Below, one piece after another: positions 1 through 10,212 of a stretch of DNA of 21,184 bases; the stretch's first letter is position 1, and the number at the start of each line of letters is the position of its first letter. The notes under the pieces were generated by a model. It was not told the origin of the DNA, searched no databases, and saw only the letters and a program-made list of their open reading frames with translations. The stretch is from positions 2,775,023 to 2,796,206 of the forward strand of contig BFEA01000146.1 in assembly GCA_003427395.1 (NCBI GenBank). The letters are read 5' to 3'. The stretch comes from Chara braunii. Lineage: Eukaryota > Streptophyta > Charophyceae > Charales > Characeae. The position numbers and the translations under genes were made by a program.

Positions 1-288
1 CAACCCCTCCCCCACCGGCTGTTGGTTCCGCCCCCGGCCCCGCACCAGCGGCCCGGGGGGGGTCCGGGGTGGGGCATAAAACCCCATTTTTTGGGTTTAG
101 CCCATATGGTGCGTGCTCTCGCTGTGCAACCCCCACTAGTTTATTTATTTATTTATTTATTTTTTTGAATTTTTTTTTTTTTCTTTTTTGGGGGGGGGGG
201 TCTGGAGCCGGGGTTGGGGGTGCCCACCCCCGGACCCCAGGACCCCCGCCGGGGCCCCGGGGCCGGGGCTCGACAACCCTGGTTATAT
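1..288. repeat. GC-rich low-complexity block with (TTTA)n, T-tract and G-run
   Basis: Positions 1-75 and 200-270 are dominated by runs of C and G (for example eight consecutive G near 56-63) with many short self-complementary stretches. Between them are a (TTTA) run at about 140-160, a T-rich tract at 161-189 and an uninterrupted run of eleven G at 190-200. Read on the - strand this looks like an A-rich tail with (TAAA) repeats, as left by many retroposons, but no coding remnant is attached. I see no gene here. Confidence 0.6.
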
Positions 289-813
289 TCTATATGCAAA
301 GGACTAATGAGATTGAAAACACTGAAATCAGAGGGAATGTGGTGAGGCTCAAATCTAAAGCGGGGCTTGATGTCGAGATGATATCCTCATACGGATTACA
401 CTGAAATCAGAAGTAACGAGTATGATAACTTATGTCGATTGAAATGAGGATCATAACTTGGTCGAGGAACTTTGGACGAATGGTTTCTCTCATGAATGGT
501 TGGTTCGGATTCTGTCTGGGCCGCCCAAGAGGTTAATTATTTCGAAAGACCCGTAAACCTGATTTTTTATAGATAAATGAATGTATCAACCAATTGGGGT
601 TTTGAAGGTTAGCCGGAAGGTTTTTCGGTATCATTCTGAGAGACTGAATGATTGTTTTGAGTTGACGCCAGTGGGATGATGCTGGGATCATTCTGAAAAA
701 GTTCCTCTGAATTGAAGGCTTCTAGGGGCTATAAACCTGGGTCCAAGTTTTGATAAGGCTTGCCAGAGACAATATCTGGTATCATTCCATCCACATATGA
801 TTTACAATGATTT
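289..813. other. Anonymous AT-rich flank, no gene seen
   Basis: No open frame with protein-like composition, no RNA gene and no terminal repeat is visible. The 13-mer CACTGAAATCAGA occurs twice about 80 bp apart (near 320 and 400). A looser version of the downstream minisatellite motif (AAGGCTTCT followed by GGCTA) begins near 715, so the array at 814-940 may once have been longer. Confidence 0.5.
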
Positions 814-940
814 AAGGCTTCTGGAGGCTAAATCTAATTTTTGTTGTATTAAGTGAGGCTCCTGCAGGCTAAATCCAATTTTTTTGTATTAAGTGAAGGC
901 TTCTGGAGGCTAAATCCAGTTTTGTTATTGTATTGTTGTA
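814..940. repeat. Short minisatellite, three ~41-bp units
   Basis: Three imperfect direct repeats start at about 814, 855 and 896. Each opens with AGGCTYCTGSAGGCTAAATC, continues with a T-rich stretch, and ends (first two units) with GTATTAAGTG. A diverged unit lies near 715. The array abuts the left edge of the Penelope-like element at 990. Confidence 0.75.
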
Positions 941-989
941 AATTGTCGTAAAACGTTCCGGCTAGTTCCGTACGATTGTTTGAAATGTT

Positions 990-1252
990 CAGGATAGACA
1001 GCGGAGGTGGGTTGGCGGTATGCTGGAGAATGTACGAGGGTTTTGGCGTTGGTGGTTTTTTCCCCCGGATGAGACCGCGTGGTGGCGGTTGAAACCGGTC
1101 GGGGTGCCATGCCCGCCGGGATTCGAGTTTGTACTAAGCATTTACTATTCAGATTCTTCAGAATTTTCAGAGTGTCTTGAACTTTGTGCATGTTGGATGT
1201 TCTGCTCACCTCGTACGTGTGATCTCGTTCATCACCTTATCTGGATATTACC
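990..1252 (+). repeat. Left pseudo-LTR of the Penelope-like element
   Basis: Starting at CAGGATAGAC, this segment aligns almost base for base with 6393-6654. Homology starts abruptly at 990/6393 and ends abruptly after GGATATTACC at 1252/6654. Differences are scattered substitutions (A/G at the tenth base, several in the T/C tract before the ribozyme, CAGAATTTTCAG versus CGAAATTTTCGA near the 3' end). There is no coding sequence. Confidence 0.9.
1062..1104 (+). ncRNA. Hammerhead ribozyme, left copy, core mutated
   Basis: Same layout as the right copy: helix I CCCC (1062-1065) with GGGG (1101-1104); core 1066-1072; helix II GACCGC (1073-1078) with GCGGTT (1085-1090) closing loop GTGGTG; GAAA (1091-1094); minimal helix III within ACCGGT; cleavage triplet GTC (1098-1100). 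The first core strand reads CGGATGA instead of CTGATGA, so the invariant U4 is replaced by G and this copy is probably inactive. Helix I is perfectly paired here, whereas the other copy has one G-U. Confidence 0.72.
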
Positions 1253-1469
1253 TTGTGAAGGCGCATGTGAACCAACTCAGAAATGATGGCTGGGAGTGTT
1301 TGAGCATGTTATAAGTGTTTCATTGTACCGTGTTATAGTTTTTACTGTTTTTACGTTCTACTACGTGCCGCCTTTATTTCGGAGTTTTTGGCGAGTAAAG
1401 TTGCGTTTTGAAGCACAGCTGAGTGTCGAAGGGACGTGTTGACGTCTGCCTGTGTCAACATCGTCGAGG

Positions 1470-2731
1470 ATGGGTAGCTCGGGCCGACGCTATTTTTGTC
1501 GAGATGAACATCGTGAGCGATACAGCGACCGTAGCCATGACAGTGGCTATGATGGTCGTTGGGACAGGGGTCGAGAGCAGAACCGGGATAGTACTCCTGA
1601 CCGCGACAACACACTAGCTTCCATGACTGTAGGCGCGATCCTCCACCGAGAAGATTCACGCCTGTCTGTTACGAGTGTGGAGAGTCAGGGCACTATTGGA
1701 ATCAGTGCCCCAAGCTCGTAGGTGAAGGTAGCTCGCGTGGTGGTGCTCAACGTGGAAGATCGTTCTCTCCTACGCGGCATGGGATAACCCACGAAGCCAG
1801 AGCGGCTTCGGAAGACCCGATGCTACGACGACAAATTGACGATCTAACCACTACTATCGCTACTATGAAGGAGAAATTGGATGACGAAAGCAAGAAAAAG
1901 GAGAAGAAGGCTAAGTGTAAACAGGAGAACTTGAAGCTGGAGCAGAAGCGACGTGAAGAGGAGGCTCGGTCCGCTGAGAAACAAGCGCGTCAGGAAGCAG
2001 AACGTCGAAAAAAACGCAAGGAGGAGAAACTAAAAAAAATAGTCGAAGATCGTGAGCTTATGAAGAAGGAATTACGCATGGAGGTGTTTACGCATATGGG
2101 TAGCCTACGCGAAGAACTGCCTTACCTTCGTGAACGTGGGGCTCAACAGGCGGCGGACGCTACACGTACGGCTAAAGGCAAGAAGAAAGTTGTGATGTCA
2201 TCTTCATCATCTGATGATGGTACCGATGGATCCTATGAAAGTGATGTGGAAGCGTTGAGTAACCAAGCGGAACAACTCGTCATTTCCGAGAAACGGAAAC
2301 GCGGCGAGGATCTACCTGATGGGGATAGTCTGCCCTTGGAAACTCCGGCTCGGAAGACTGCTAAGCGACGGTTACACCTGAGCGTTAAGCATCCTCCGAT
2401 GAAGCGCCCTCCTACGGGTAGGGCATCGCGTCGCTGTGCAACATCCATGAAGAAGATCCCGGCACCTCCGAGATCCTGTGGAAAGCTCAAGTACGTTATA
2501 GATAACCTGCGTGCTTTGGGCAAACTTAATGTGGAAGATTTGACACGGCTGTGTGCCCAGGAGGGAGTGCAGCTGGGCACTGAGTGCAGGAAGATGCAGA
2601 TCATCCTAGCACTGGCAGACAAGCGCACACAGGTGGCCTATGGTGATGAGGTACAAGGGTTCGAACCTATCGGACGCGAAGTTGAAGACCCGCAATCTGT
2701 CGAAGGTGGCTATGAAAGCCATGATGCATGA
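1470..2731 (+). pseudogene. Penelope-like element ORF1: CCHC knuckle, coiled coil, SAP-like segment (frameshifted)
   Basis: An ORF1-type nucleic-acid-binding protein. The 5' part (ATG at 1470) encodes an Arg/Asp/Ser-rich head. The frame must then change between about 1601 and 1640, after which the reading frame is open to the stop at 2731. At 1667-1717 this second frame encodes a CX2CX4HX4C zinc knuckle (CYECGESGHYWNQC). Next comes a highly charged Lys/Glu/Arg coiled-coil region from about 1820 to 2130, an acidic Ser/Asp patch near 2195-2240, a basic stretch, and near 2505-2635 a helix-turn-helix segment resembling a SAP DNA-binding motif. The role, binding element RNA during retrotransposition, is inferred from domain content. 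Proteins of this type are, to my memory, common in Chara braunii. The frameshift makes it a pseudogene. Confidence 0.75.
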
Positions 2732-5596
2732 AACATCAGTGAATTATGGGATCTTTGTCATCGCTTGATCGAATTTCGTAAGGGCAATGTCTTAGAGGCG
2801 GGTGTTGAGAAGCTTTACTGCATTGTGGTTATCATCTTGGCTTTGGAAGGAGAAATCCGATGGTTACGCAAGTGTACGGAAGCGTGGGTAACACTATACG
2901 TTAAGTTTGGCGTACGGGTGTTTGTTGAGGAGCGTAGTTGTGTATATATCCTTATTTCGCCGTCCTGTAAAGCTATGTACGTGGTGGACCTCGTGTCCGC
3001 TGGTCCGAGCATGCGTTTGTTTATAAGCGTGGGATTAAGAAGAATCATGTGTATCGTTGGTGGCATGCTTTCGGTATTGAGTCATATTTAATCATACCCG
3101 TGGATTGTTGTACGGCTTTGGAGCTGTTGCCTCTTGAGCATATCTATATTCGACGTTGGTCTCCTGTTCTGAATACGGCAGGCACCGCCCGTCCGAAGCG
3201 TAACAAGAAGCAAGGAAGGAAAAGGGCGGAAGGAACGTCGCCTAACGCAGAAGAAGGGGCACAGTTGAGAGCCTAAAGCAGTCGCACCTATTCGTGCATG
3301 GATCGGCAAAAAAGATGTGCGCAGTATGGATATCTACTGGCTGCTTGCTAATATGGAAAGTGCTGGTAATCGCAGATTTACCTTGCATACGGAAGGTGGG
3401 AACGTGTGGTATGGAGGGTGGAAGTCGTTATGAAACTGTTTTGGTGACTCTGTTGTTAGACGTGAGGGCACATGTTGCAGATTGAGGGAGTGTAAAGCAT
3501 GGATGGAACATGAGGGGACTATTGAGATTAGGCAATTGAGACGTTGGAAACCCAAGTCAGGACCTGATAAGAAATTCATGGTTTCGATCTTGCGTCATCC
3601 TTACCCCGTTGGCCTGCTGAAGACTTGTTCTCTTGACGCATTAATACGAATGAACGGTGTTGCAGCTGATTTTCAGAAGGCGAGTACCACAGCGTTTCTT
3701 CGGAGGCTGATATCGCGTGCAGTGAAGGATGCTTATGGCTGGAGTCTTAATGCACGACTAATTGCCCGTGTTAAATTTGACGACCGAATTAAGTTGGTTG
3801 AAGTCCGTACGTTGTTGAATGATCGAATTGAGGAGCTGGAGATTCCTATTTGCATGAGGAACCTCGCACGTAGTAACATTCGAATCGTATGGGTAAAGAA
3901 CCCATCGATCACATGTTTGCTGCATAATCAGCGAGCTTTTACTAAAGTTGATGTGCTTACCTGTGCTTGTGCATGTCTTCCCTACCCTCGGGTAGGAGAT
4001 CACGTGCGGTTCAGATTGCAGGAGCTGGATGATGTGGATCCTTTAATCTTTAACGCTAACAACTTTCCTAGGCATGTTGATCCTAATCGTGTGAGGGTGT
4101 TGTGTCAGGAGTTGACTAACGGAATTAGCTCATGGGCTAAATTCCGCGGACCTATGCCGACGATCAGCGAGAGTGATGCGGTCCGTTGCATGCCTACCAG
4201 TGTGGAACGCACACGTTTTATCGATGTCAATACTGTTAAGGCGGTTAAGGCACGACTGAATGGTCTGGTGTTAACCCCGCTGGATAGGAATCCAGGGGAG
4301 ACACTCGTGTTGTGTCCCAAGGTCTATTTTGAAGCGATGATGAAGCTGTTTGTTACCAGCCCTGGGTACGTGGTGTCGAGTATGGGTGATAAGGAGGTGA
4401 AGTGTCGTATGAGGGTGGATGCGAAAGCTGAGGGATTACTGCCATTCGTAAGATGGGATAAGAAAGGCAAATTCGGCGAAGCCTATGCAATGCCCAAACA
4501 CAAAGATTTAACTAGGTTTCGCCCGATTTGCCTGACTTTTGAGGAACCAACAGTGAAGACCTGCAGAGCGGTCGCCAAGACACTGAACCACTTGTTGAAT
4601 ACCTTCCCTGCGAGGTGGCATTTCAACTTGAAGTCTGTGTCTGTTTTGGTCCCAACACTAGAGGCGATTAGCAAGAAGATCGGGTTGAGGATCGAAGGGT
4701 CTTCGCCACCGATTGCATTATCATATGACATCAAGGACATGTTTTTCAAATTGCCGCATGTCGACATCATCGAGGCAGTTGACTGGATTGTTGACTACCA
4801 CTGCAGTAAGGGTAGGGAATTCGTACGAGTAAACACTAGGGGTAAGGGTTGTACATTTGGAAGAACGACGGGAGACGATCATTGGTGTCCTATCTGTTTA
4901 CAGGTAATCAAAACTTTCGTGCGCTTCGAATTAAGGCATACGTACACACACGCTACACGTGTACTGCTGAGACATGTGGTGGGCATCCCTATGGGGAAGA
5001 ACACAAGCCCACCACTGACGTGTATTATGTGCGCCTTTGCGGAGTTTCGTTTTCTGCACAATTTGGGCAGTATCAATCGCGATGTTTCCGGTCTACGACT
5101 TATGGACGGCGTTAGGTTGATCGTTGTACAGCAAAGCCGTAACAAGATGAACATTCAGGATATCCGGGTTGCCTTTGAGAGTTGTTATCCCAACAACTTG
5201 CAACTGAAGAGGACAGACGATGGTCAGGGTGAATGGGACTTCTTGGGGACGCGCATGCTTCAAGTTGCAAATGCTATTTCGCCATATGTGGGCTGCTACC
5301 AGATGACTAAGAATCTGAGGTCGATCTAGGAATACGACATATTGGAATTTAAGAACGGACAATCGTACCGTTCGTGAAGCAGTAAGCTCAAGAAGAGCGC
5401 AGCGCTCGCTTGCCAACTGCACCGTATCGACCGCAATACAAATCGTAGGTGGATGATACCTATGAGTGGTTTGGATTTGACCATGGAATCCCGTATGAAG
5501 GACTGCCCTGCCGTGTTTGTCGAAAGGGTTATTCGTCGTTTCGCTACTGGCAGAGATCGGATCTGGATGAATACGGTCGATTGGTTGTATCAGTAG
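2732..5596 (+). pseudogene. Penelope-like ORF2: GIY-YIG endonuclease followed by reverse transcriptase (broken)
   Basis: The protein would nick target DNA and reverse-transcribe element RNA. Endonuclease: the VYI strand is at 2942-2950, the second strand at 2975-2989 reads MYVVD where YVG/YIG is usual, and the frame shifts near 3000-3012. The catalytic-Glu helix LEHIYIRR follows (Glu codon 3136) and then the terminal SPVLNT (Asn codon 3172). A basic linker and a second frame change near 3276 lead into the RT. RT motif A is SYDIKDMF (Asp codon 4727), motif B GIPMGKNTSPPL (from 4982), motif C LMDGVRLIV (5099-5125), then WDFLG (near 5237). Motif C should hold two aspartates; the second is Gly (GGC at 5108). 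In-frame stops are TGA 3431, TAG 5327 and TGA 5375, the last two each one G-to-A step from TGG. The frame then stays open to TAG 5594. Confidence 0.85.
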
Positions 5597-6392
5597 TTGA
5601 GTACCGTACGATATAGTTCTGGATGCTTTCGTTGGTGACCTCTGTGCTTGCTTTCATCGTACGTCGTCTAATTAGGATTTCATAGAGGATAGCGATTTTT
5701 TGATGAAATGTCATTCCTTTCTCTTTGTTTTTTGCATCGTTTTCTTTCCGGTCTTTCTTTCTTTCTTCGTAGGTTTCGTCGTCATAAACCCGGAGTGATA
5801 TCTTTGGGTACGGAACTGTCGAAATCGGATATCGGACTTATATCCGGATATTCGGACAGAGAAATTTTCTATTATACTATATGCTCTGGTGGTAGGACTT
5901 ACGACATTGGATTATTCGGACAGGGTTGTTTATGAATTATCGGGGCTGTCGTTTTTGCACTCGGGTTTGTTTTGTTTTTTAGGTTTAGCTTTCCTGTAGC
6001 CTTTCTTCGTGCCAGTAGGTACTGTTTGATTCGTAGCAGTGCCTGGCTAGGGGCCTGTTTGTCAATGATTGAACATAACGGCTTGTTTGGGACTACCGGG
6101 TGGCCTGGGCACCCGTAGATAGTGGAATTGGCATAAAGGCCAAGTTTGTGCAACCGATGGGGGCTATGTATGGGCCTACGATATATTTTTCCGTGCCAGA
6201 TAGATAGTGTCTGGCCTTATTTTGTTCTCTTTTCTTTTATTTTATTTTGTCTTTGTCTTTGTACGGTCTGACTGTTTTGTGGTGTGTGTACCGACGGGCC
6301 GACAAGTAGTACTATAGATAGGAGAAATGCTATGACATTACTCTTTCCGGGTCCGACGCCGGCGTACCTGTGAACATTTTCCGGAGATGTCG
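5597..6392 (+). other. 3' non-coding region of the Penelope-like element
   Basis: About 800 bp lie between the end of the RT frame and the right pseudo-LTR. It is T-rich, including TTTCTTTC-type pyrimidine tracts near 5715-5770 and 6220-6250. I see no protein-like frame, repeat or RNA motif. It is unrelated to the sequence left of 990, which supports 990 and 6393 as the true start of the duplicated terminal segment. Confidence 0.6.
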
Positions 6393-6654
6393 CAGGATAG
6401 ACGGCGGAGGTGGGTTGGCGGTATGCTGGAGAATGTACGAGGGTTTTGACGTTGGTGTTTTTTTCCTCCTGATGAGACCGCGTGGCGGCGGTTGAAACCG
6501 GTCGGGGTGTCATGCCCGCCGGGATTCGAGTTTGTACTAAGCATTTACTATTCAGATTCTTCGAAATTTTCGAAGTGTCTTGAACTTTGTGCATGTGGGT
6601 GTTCTGCTCACCTTGTACGTGTGATCTCGTTCATCACCTTATCTGGATATTACC
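6393..6654 (+). repeat. Right pseudo-LTR of the Penelope-like element
   Basis: A direct repeat of 990-1252, starting CAGGATAGAC and ending GGATATTACC. It carries the intact-looking hammerhead core. It lies downstream of the RT, as expected for the tandem-like terminal repeats that Penelope elements acquire during integration. Sequence after 6654 no longer matches the left copy. Confidence 0.9.
6465..6507 (+). ncRNA. Minimal type I hammerhead ribozyme (consensus core)
   Basis: All conserved parts are present in order. Helix I 5' strand is CCTC (6465-6468). Core CTGATGA is 6469-6475. Helix II is GACCGC (6476-6481) with GCGGTT (6488-6493), six pairs with one G-U, closing a 6-nt loop. GAAA is 6494-6497. 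A very short helix III follows, where A6497-U6502 and C6498-G6501 enclose two bases. The cleavage triplet is GTC (6501-6503), and helix I 3' strand GGGG is 6504-6507. Predicted self-cleavage is after C6503. The helix III element ACCGGT is a perfect palindrome, so two copies could pair in trans into a 6-bp helix, as proposed for minimal hammerheads of other Penelope elements and animal satellites. Confidence 0.85.
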
Positions 6655-7480
6655 ATGTATTGTATTCGTTGCTTTCACACATAATTTTTATAGAGATCCT
6701 GATTTCTATTTTGATGGTGAATGACGGGGACGTCGTTCAATGGGGTCTGGGAATGCTGTCGGGGCAAGGGTATTTGCCGAGGTTTTTCAAAGTCGGACGT
6801 CACCCGACTCTTCCATTGAATTGAAGGACTTGATGAGACTGACGTTGTCAAAAGTTTATTCAGACCTGACCTATGAATGAAAGACTAAAAGTTTCCGAAC
6901 TTTAGTCCGAACACGTGTGGCATCTGGGAGTAACGAATGTGAATGGCAATGCTTCACTTTTGTCGAAGCCGCAGATGCGTGCGGGCATGAAAGTGGTAGA
7001 TCTAGACCTATTCTACCTAAAATAAAGTCGTGCGACTGCTAAGTCGCGCAATTAAGAGCCTAAGTAGGCTAAACGGAGGCTGAATATAGGTGGTCTCTCA
7101 GGCTATCGATAGAAAGCCGGCCACGGAAAAAGGGTGCCAGCAGACCGATCCCGAGGCCTACCCGTTGGGTGATCCCGAAGGCATGGATGGGCAGCCATCC
7201 ACAGAAAAGCCATAGGCAGGCAGGGCCTGCAAGGCCACCAGCAGGGGGGGATAGCGACTGAGCAAGCTCTTTTTTTTTTCTTTTTTTTTTTTGAGAAAAA
7301 CCCTTATGCAAGGCCTCTATCCTGATGGTGGTAAGAGAACCACCGGGATTGAGGCTCGCCTGGCGGGCCGCTCCATCTATTGATGGGGAGCAACACCTGC
7401 TGGAAACCGGGTCCAACGTCCCTTGGATACATCTTTATACACAGTACGTTTTAAAGGAGAAGCCTTTGCGCTAGTAACGG
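6655..7480. other. Spacer between the two retroelements, no gene seen
   Basis: No convincing coding frame. Visible structure: a 25-nt stem-loop at 6883-6907 (GACTAAA, bulged A, GTT; loop TCCG; AAC TTTAGTC), a smaller inverted repeat AGCCTA-AG-TAGGCT near 7058-7071, and a T-rich low-complexity tract at about 7268-7292. The region may be older transposon debris. The last five bases, AACGG (7476-7480), would be the left target-site duplication of the LTR element if its start is correctly placed. Confidence 0.5.
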
Positions 7481-9156
7481 TGTCGGGCGGCTGGCTACCA
7501 GCCGAAGGGTTTTTATTTTGAAATGAAGAATATTTTCCCTTTTTTTTTATGGTTTTTGCGTGGTTTTGAAGTAAGCATGAATGCGAGTATGTTGTTTATG
7601 GATGTCCTCGGGCATCCAGGCCTTCGTACTAACCTTGGCATGGACTGGAGTGGAGGTTCGAACCATGATCGCGAGTGGGCACGTGCGGATTCCGAAGGAT
7701 CGAGGGTTTTAATACCTAAGGCAAGAAATCAAGGGTCGGTGGCGGACTTCGGGACGGACCCTGGAGAAACTCGAGGAATTGGGACTTGTGAGGGTCAGGT
7801 TTGACCACGAGGAACAGTCGGACTACTCCGGTCCCCCGCGGCCTGCTTCATACAGGGAGAAGGATGTTCAGGAGCCTGCGGGAACTCGCGATGACCACAC
7901 TACTAGGGGGGGTTCCGTGAGACCTAATCAAGAAGGCAACGGGGGCTGCATCTTGGTAAAGACTGGAGGCAGGGGCGGATCCTGTGTCGACAGCTTCGGA
8001 AGCCTGCCTGGACAGTGATCGCCGTAAGATAGAGCCGGCTCCCTGACATTCGTCGATGCGACGACGGTCAACTAGCCGGTGGGGAAATGAGATTGGCCGG
8101 TGGATGAATGGGATCAATCGGGGACGACGGGTGCATCCGCGGCTGGGTGCAGGAGGCGAGTCGACACAAAGAGACATCGGAGGGATCCTCGTGCTGCCAA
8201 CTCCGCCCGGGGGGAGGGATGAGCATGCTACCAGCAGCGGGTCCGTAGTAAGTTGGGGACCCCCCCCCCTCTTGTTGGCGTGTGAGAAGCGTGAGAGGTG
8301 ACTTAACCGTCGATGAAACGATGACGGGGAACGAGATTCGAGGCAATCAGAAGGACAAGCTACATAGATCATTTTGATAACCGTCGCAAGCAACGGCCTG
8401 GGCCGCATCCTGCAGCCGGATGTACCCGGTCCAAAAGTACGGCTAAGAGTCGATGCTTCAGGCGGCAAGGACGCAGGCAGTTACAGCAAGGGAGGGGAAG
8501 CGTCAGCCAACCGTTTGGCTGGCTGGGGAAGGTTTCGGATACGACGTTGGGGAGTGGTAGAAAAGAAGAAGAGAGAGATCAAAGGTTTGCTGAGTAGGTC
8601 CTGAGTAAGGAAGGGAAATTGAAGATAGCAGTGGGTGTCGGGAGGGACAAAGGGAAATGAGTCGAACGGTTGCCGGCTAACGCTCGTGGCGACTAAGGAA
8701 GAGCACCAGTGGAATCGAAAAGTCGGGTATGCATCGAGTTCGGAAGATGGGCAGATGCAGACGCAAAAACAAGAACGAGGCAACGAGAAGTGGAGAGAAG
8801 CAGGGAGATCGAAAAAGAAGATGCGGGGAGCACAAACCTCGAGGAGTGGGCTAGAACAAGACCGCGAGCGAGGGAGATGTGACTAGGGGAGACTCACGGA
8901 CGCAAGGATGCGCGCGGGCAAAGGTTCTTGTTGCAGGGGCTTTGGGGGGAGAGATTGAGATCCGGAGGAGAAGTGGGAATGAACGGCTATTGGTCAGAAT
9001 GAGATGAGCAGAGGATCGCCGGTGAGAAGGAAGGGAAACAAAGATAGAAAAAAGAAAAGGTCGGCGGGAAAATTCTAAAATTTGGAGGATGGCGCCAGAA
9101 AATCGTAGACGGAGGAGTGGAAGCAACTAGAGGAAAACTCGGAGAGGCACAGGGGG

Positions 9157-9164
9157 TATAAAAG
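9157..9164 (+). promoter_or_regulatory. TATA box, probable LTR promoter
   Basis: TATAAAAG stands alone in a GC/purine-rich context and is the best TATA match in the proposed LTR. Transcription would be expected to start near 9185-9195, placing everything from there to 11589 in R-U5 and the transcript leader. Start-site mapping is not possible from sequence. Confidence 0.55.
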
Positions 9165-9722
9165 AGGAGGAGGGTTCGGTGGACGATGTGCGGGGAGGGA
9201 CGTCCGACGTACGGAGGAGTTCTCGGAAGCGCACGAGTTCGCTCATGCGTCGGTGGGAGAAAGAAGGAGAGAGCGCCCGAGGGAGAGTGAGAAAAGGAGA
9301 GAAAGGTTCGCGAGGAGAGGAGCGCCCTGGGGGCGAGTCTGCACTCGACATCGAGCCAACATCGTTGAGGGAGCGAGGGCGAGGGCGCACAAGCAAAGAG
9401 AAGGAGGAGGGGGGAGGTGAGTGAATGGCGCACGTTCGCCCGCACGTAGCTTGGCGCGGAGCCGCGACTGAAGCGGGCCGCGGAGGGGCGGAGGCGAGGA
9501 GGCACGCTCCAAGTGTCCGTGTGTTCCCGTGTACGGTGAGCACGACGGTGCGCGAGGCATCGAACTAGACGACGGGACAGCGAGAGGAAGGAGGGGTAGC
9601 GGGCTGGCGTTTGGCGACTAGAGACCCGTTTCATGTGTGTGGGCTCGGTGCACCCGTGAAGGTGGTAATCGGCGAGATGACATTGGGCGCGCGAGACGGC
9701 GACAACTGAGATACAAAGACAT

Positions 9723-9725
<3 letters not shown>

Positions 9726-9807
<82 letters not shown>

Positions 9808-9808
9808 N

Positions 9809-9893
<85 letters not shown>

Positions 9894-9921
9894 GAGAAAG
9901 AAAAAGAGAGAGAGAGAGAGG
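9726..9921. repeat. (GA)n microsatellite with an ambiguous base
   Basis: A near-perfect GA dinucleotide array runs 9726-9890, is interrupted by GGGGAGAAAGAAAAA, and resumes as a short GA run to about 9920. The only N of the window is at 9808, and the dinucleotide phase breaks there (G-N-A-G), so the true repeat length is uncertain and the assembly may have collapsed it. Confidence 0.97.
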
Positions 9922-10212
9922 TGATGTACGGCAGTCCGAGCAGGTGAGGAGGCGTGGTTTAGTCGTCGGTGGTGAGAGAGGATATGCACTCCTGAAGGCG
10001 CGTGCGTTTGAGCGTTGAGAGGAGGGAAAGGAAGCAAGCGAGGGGAAGCGGGCGAAGAAAGAGAGAGAGAGGGAAAGAGTGCAAGGGAAAGATAGAGAGA
10101 GAGAGAGGGAGAGAGGGAGAGCGAGTTGGGAGCTTCTTCTCGCCCCAGAAACTCGGGAGAGTTTCGCCGAGTTCGGCTCTACAACGTTGTCGCATCGGCG
10201 ACCCATTGCGAC

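Larger units (their letters stand above)
990..6654 (+). mobile_element. Penelope-like retroelement with N-terminal GIY-YIG endonuclease (Chlamys-type order), decayed
   Basis: The element is delimited by direct repeats 990-1252 and 6393-6654 in the same orientation, each with a hammerhead ribozyme core. That is the known pseudo-LTR architecture of Penelope-like elements. Inside, on the + strand, are ORF1 (1470-2731) and the endonuclease-RT ORF2 (2732-5596), then about 800 bp of non-coding 3' sequence. The endonuclease precedes the RT, the permuted order known for Chlamys-type elements of green algae and protists. The copy is dead: ORF1 carries a frameshift; ORF2 has two frame changes, three in-frame stops and a lost catalytic aspartate. 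A target-site duplication was not identified, so the ends are those of the repeats. Confidence 0.87.
8570..10130 (+). other. Long purine-rich (R) strand tract inside the LTR
   Basis: For roughly 1.5 kb the + strand is strongly enriched in G and A, with long GAGA/GGAGG stretches. The bias reverses just after 10150, where the tandem array is pyrimidine-rich on the same strand. Open frames in this tract on both strands are Arg/Glu- or Ser/Leu-rich artefacts of the composition. I see no gene. Confidence 0.7.

Noticed and set aside
105-125. TTTAGGG-like telomere repeat (TTTTGGGTTTAGCCC)
   Set aside because: Only a single unit is present; no array.
7488-7520. GC-rich hairpin followed by T-run, resembling a rho-independent terminator
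   Set aside because: All other evidence is eukaryotic. The hairpin overlaps the inferred LTR terminus, which explains it better.
7648-7670. GGTTCGAACC, like a tRNA/SINE box B
   Set aside because: The flanks cannot form a T-stem and there is no box A at the right distance upstream.
7523-7804. A 93-codon + strand frame near the LTR start
   Set aside because: No domain, no ATG-context or neighbour support, and it lies in the inferred U3. Not enough to call a gene.
7848-8468. A 206-codon open frame on the - strand
   Set aside because: Its Ser/Pro/Arg-rich product mirrors the purine-rich + strand, has no motif, and overlaps other equally long shadow frames. It is a composition artefact inside the LTR.
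9631-10206. Long frames on both strands encoding (RE)n or (SL)n
   Set aside because: They are translations of the (GA)n microsatellite; a dinucleotide repeat is free of stops in every frame.
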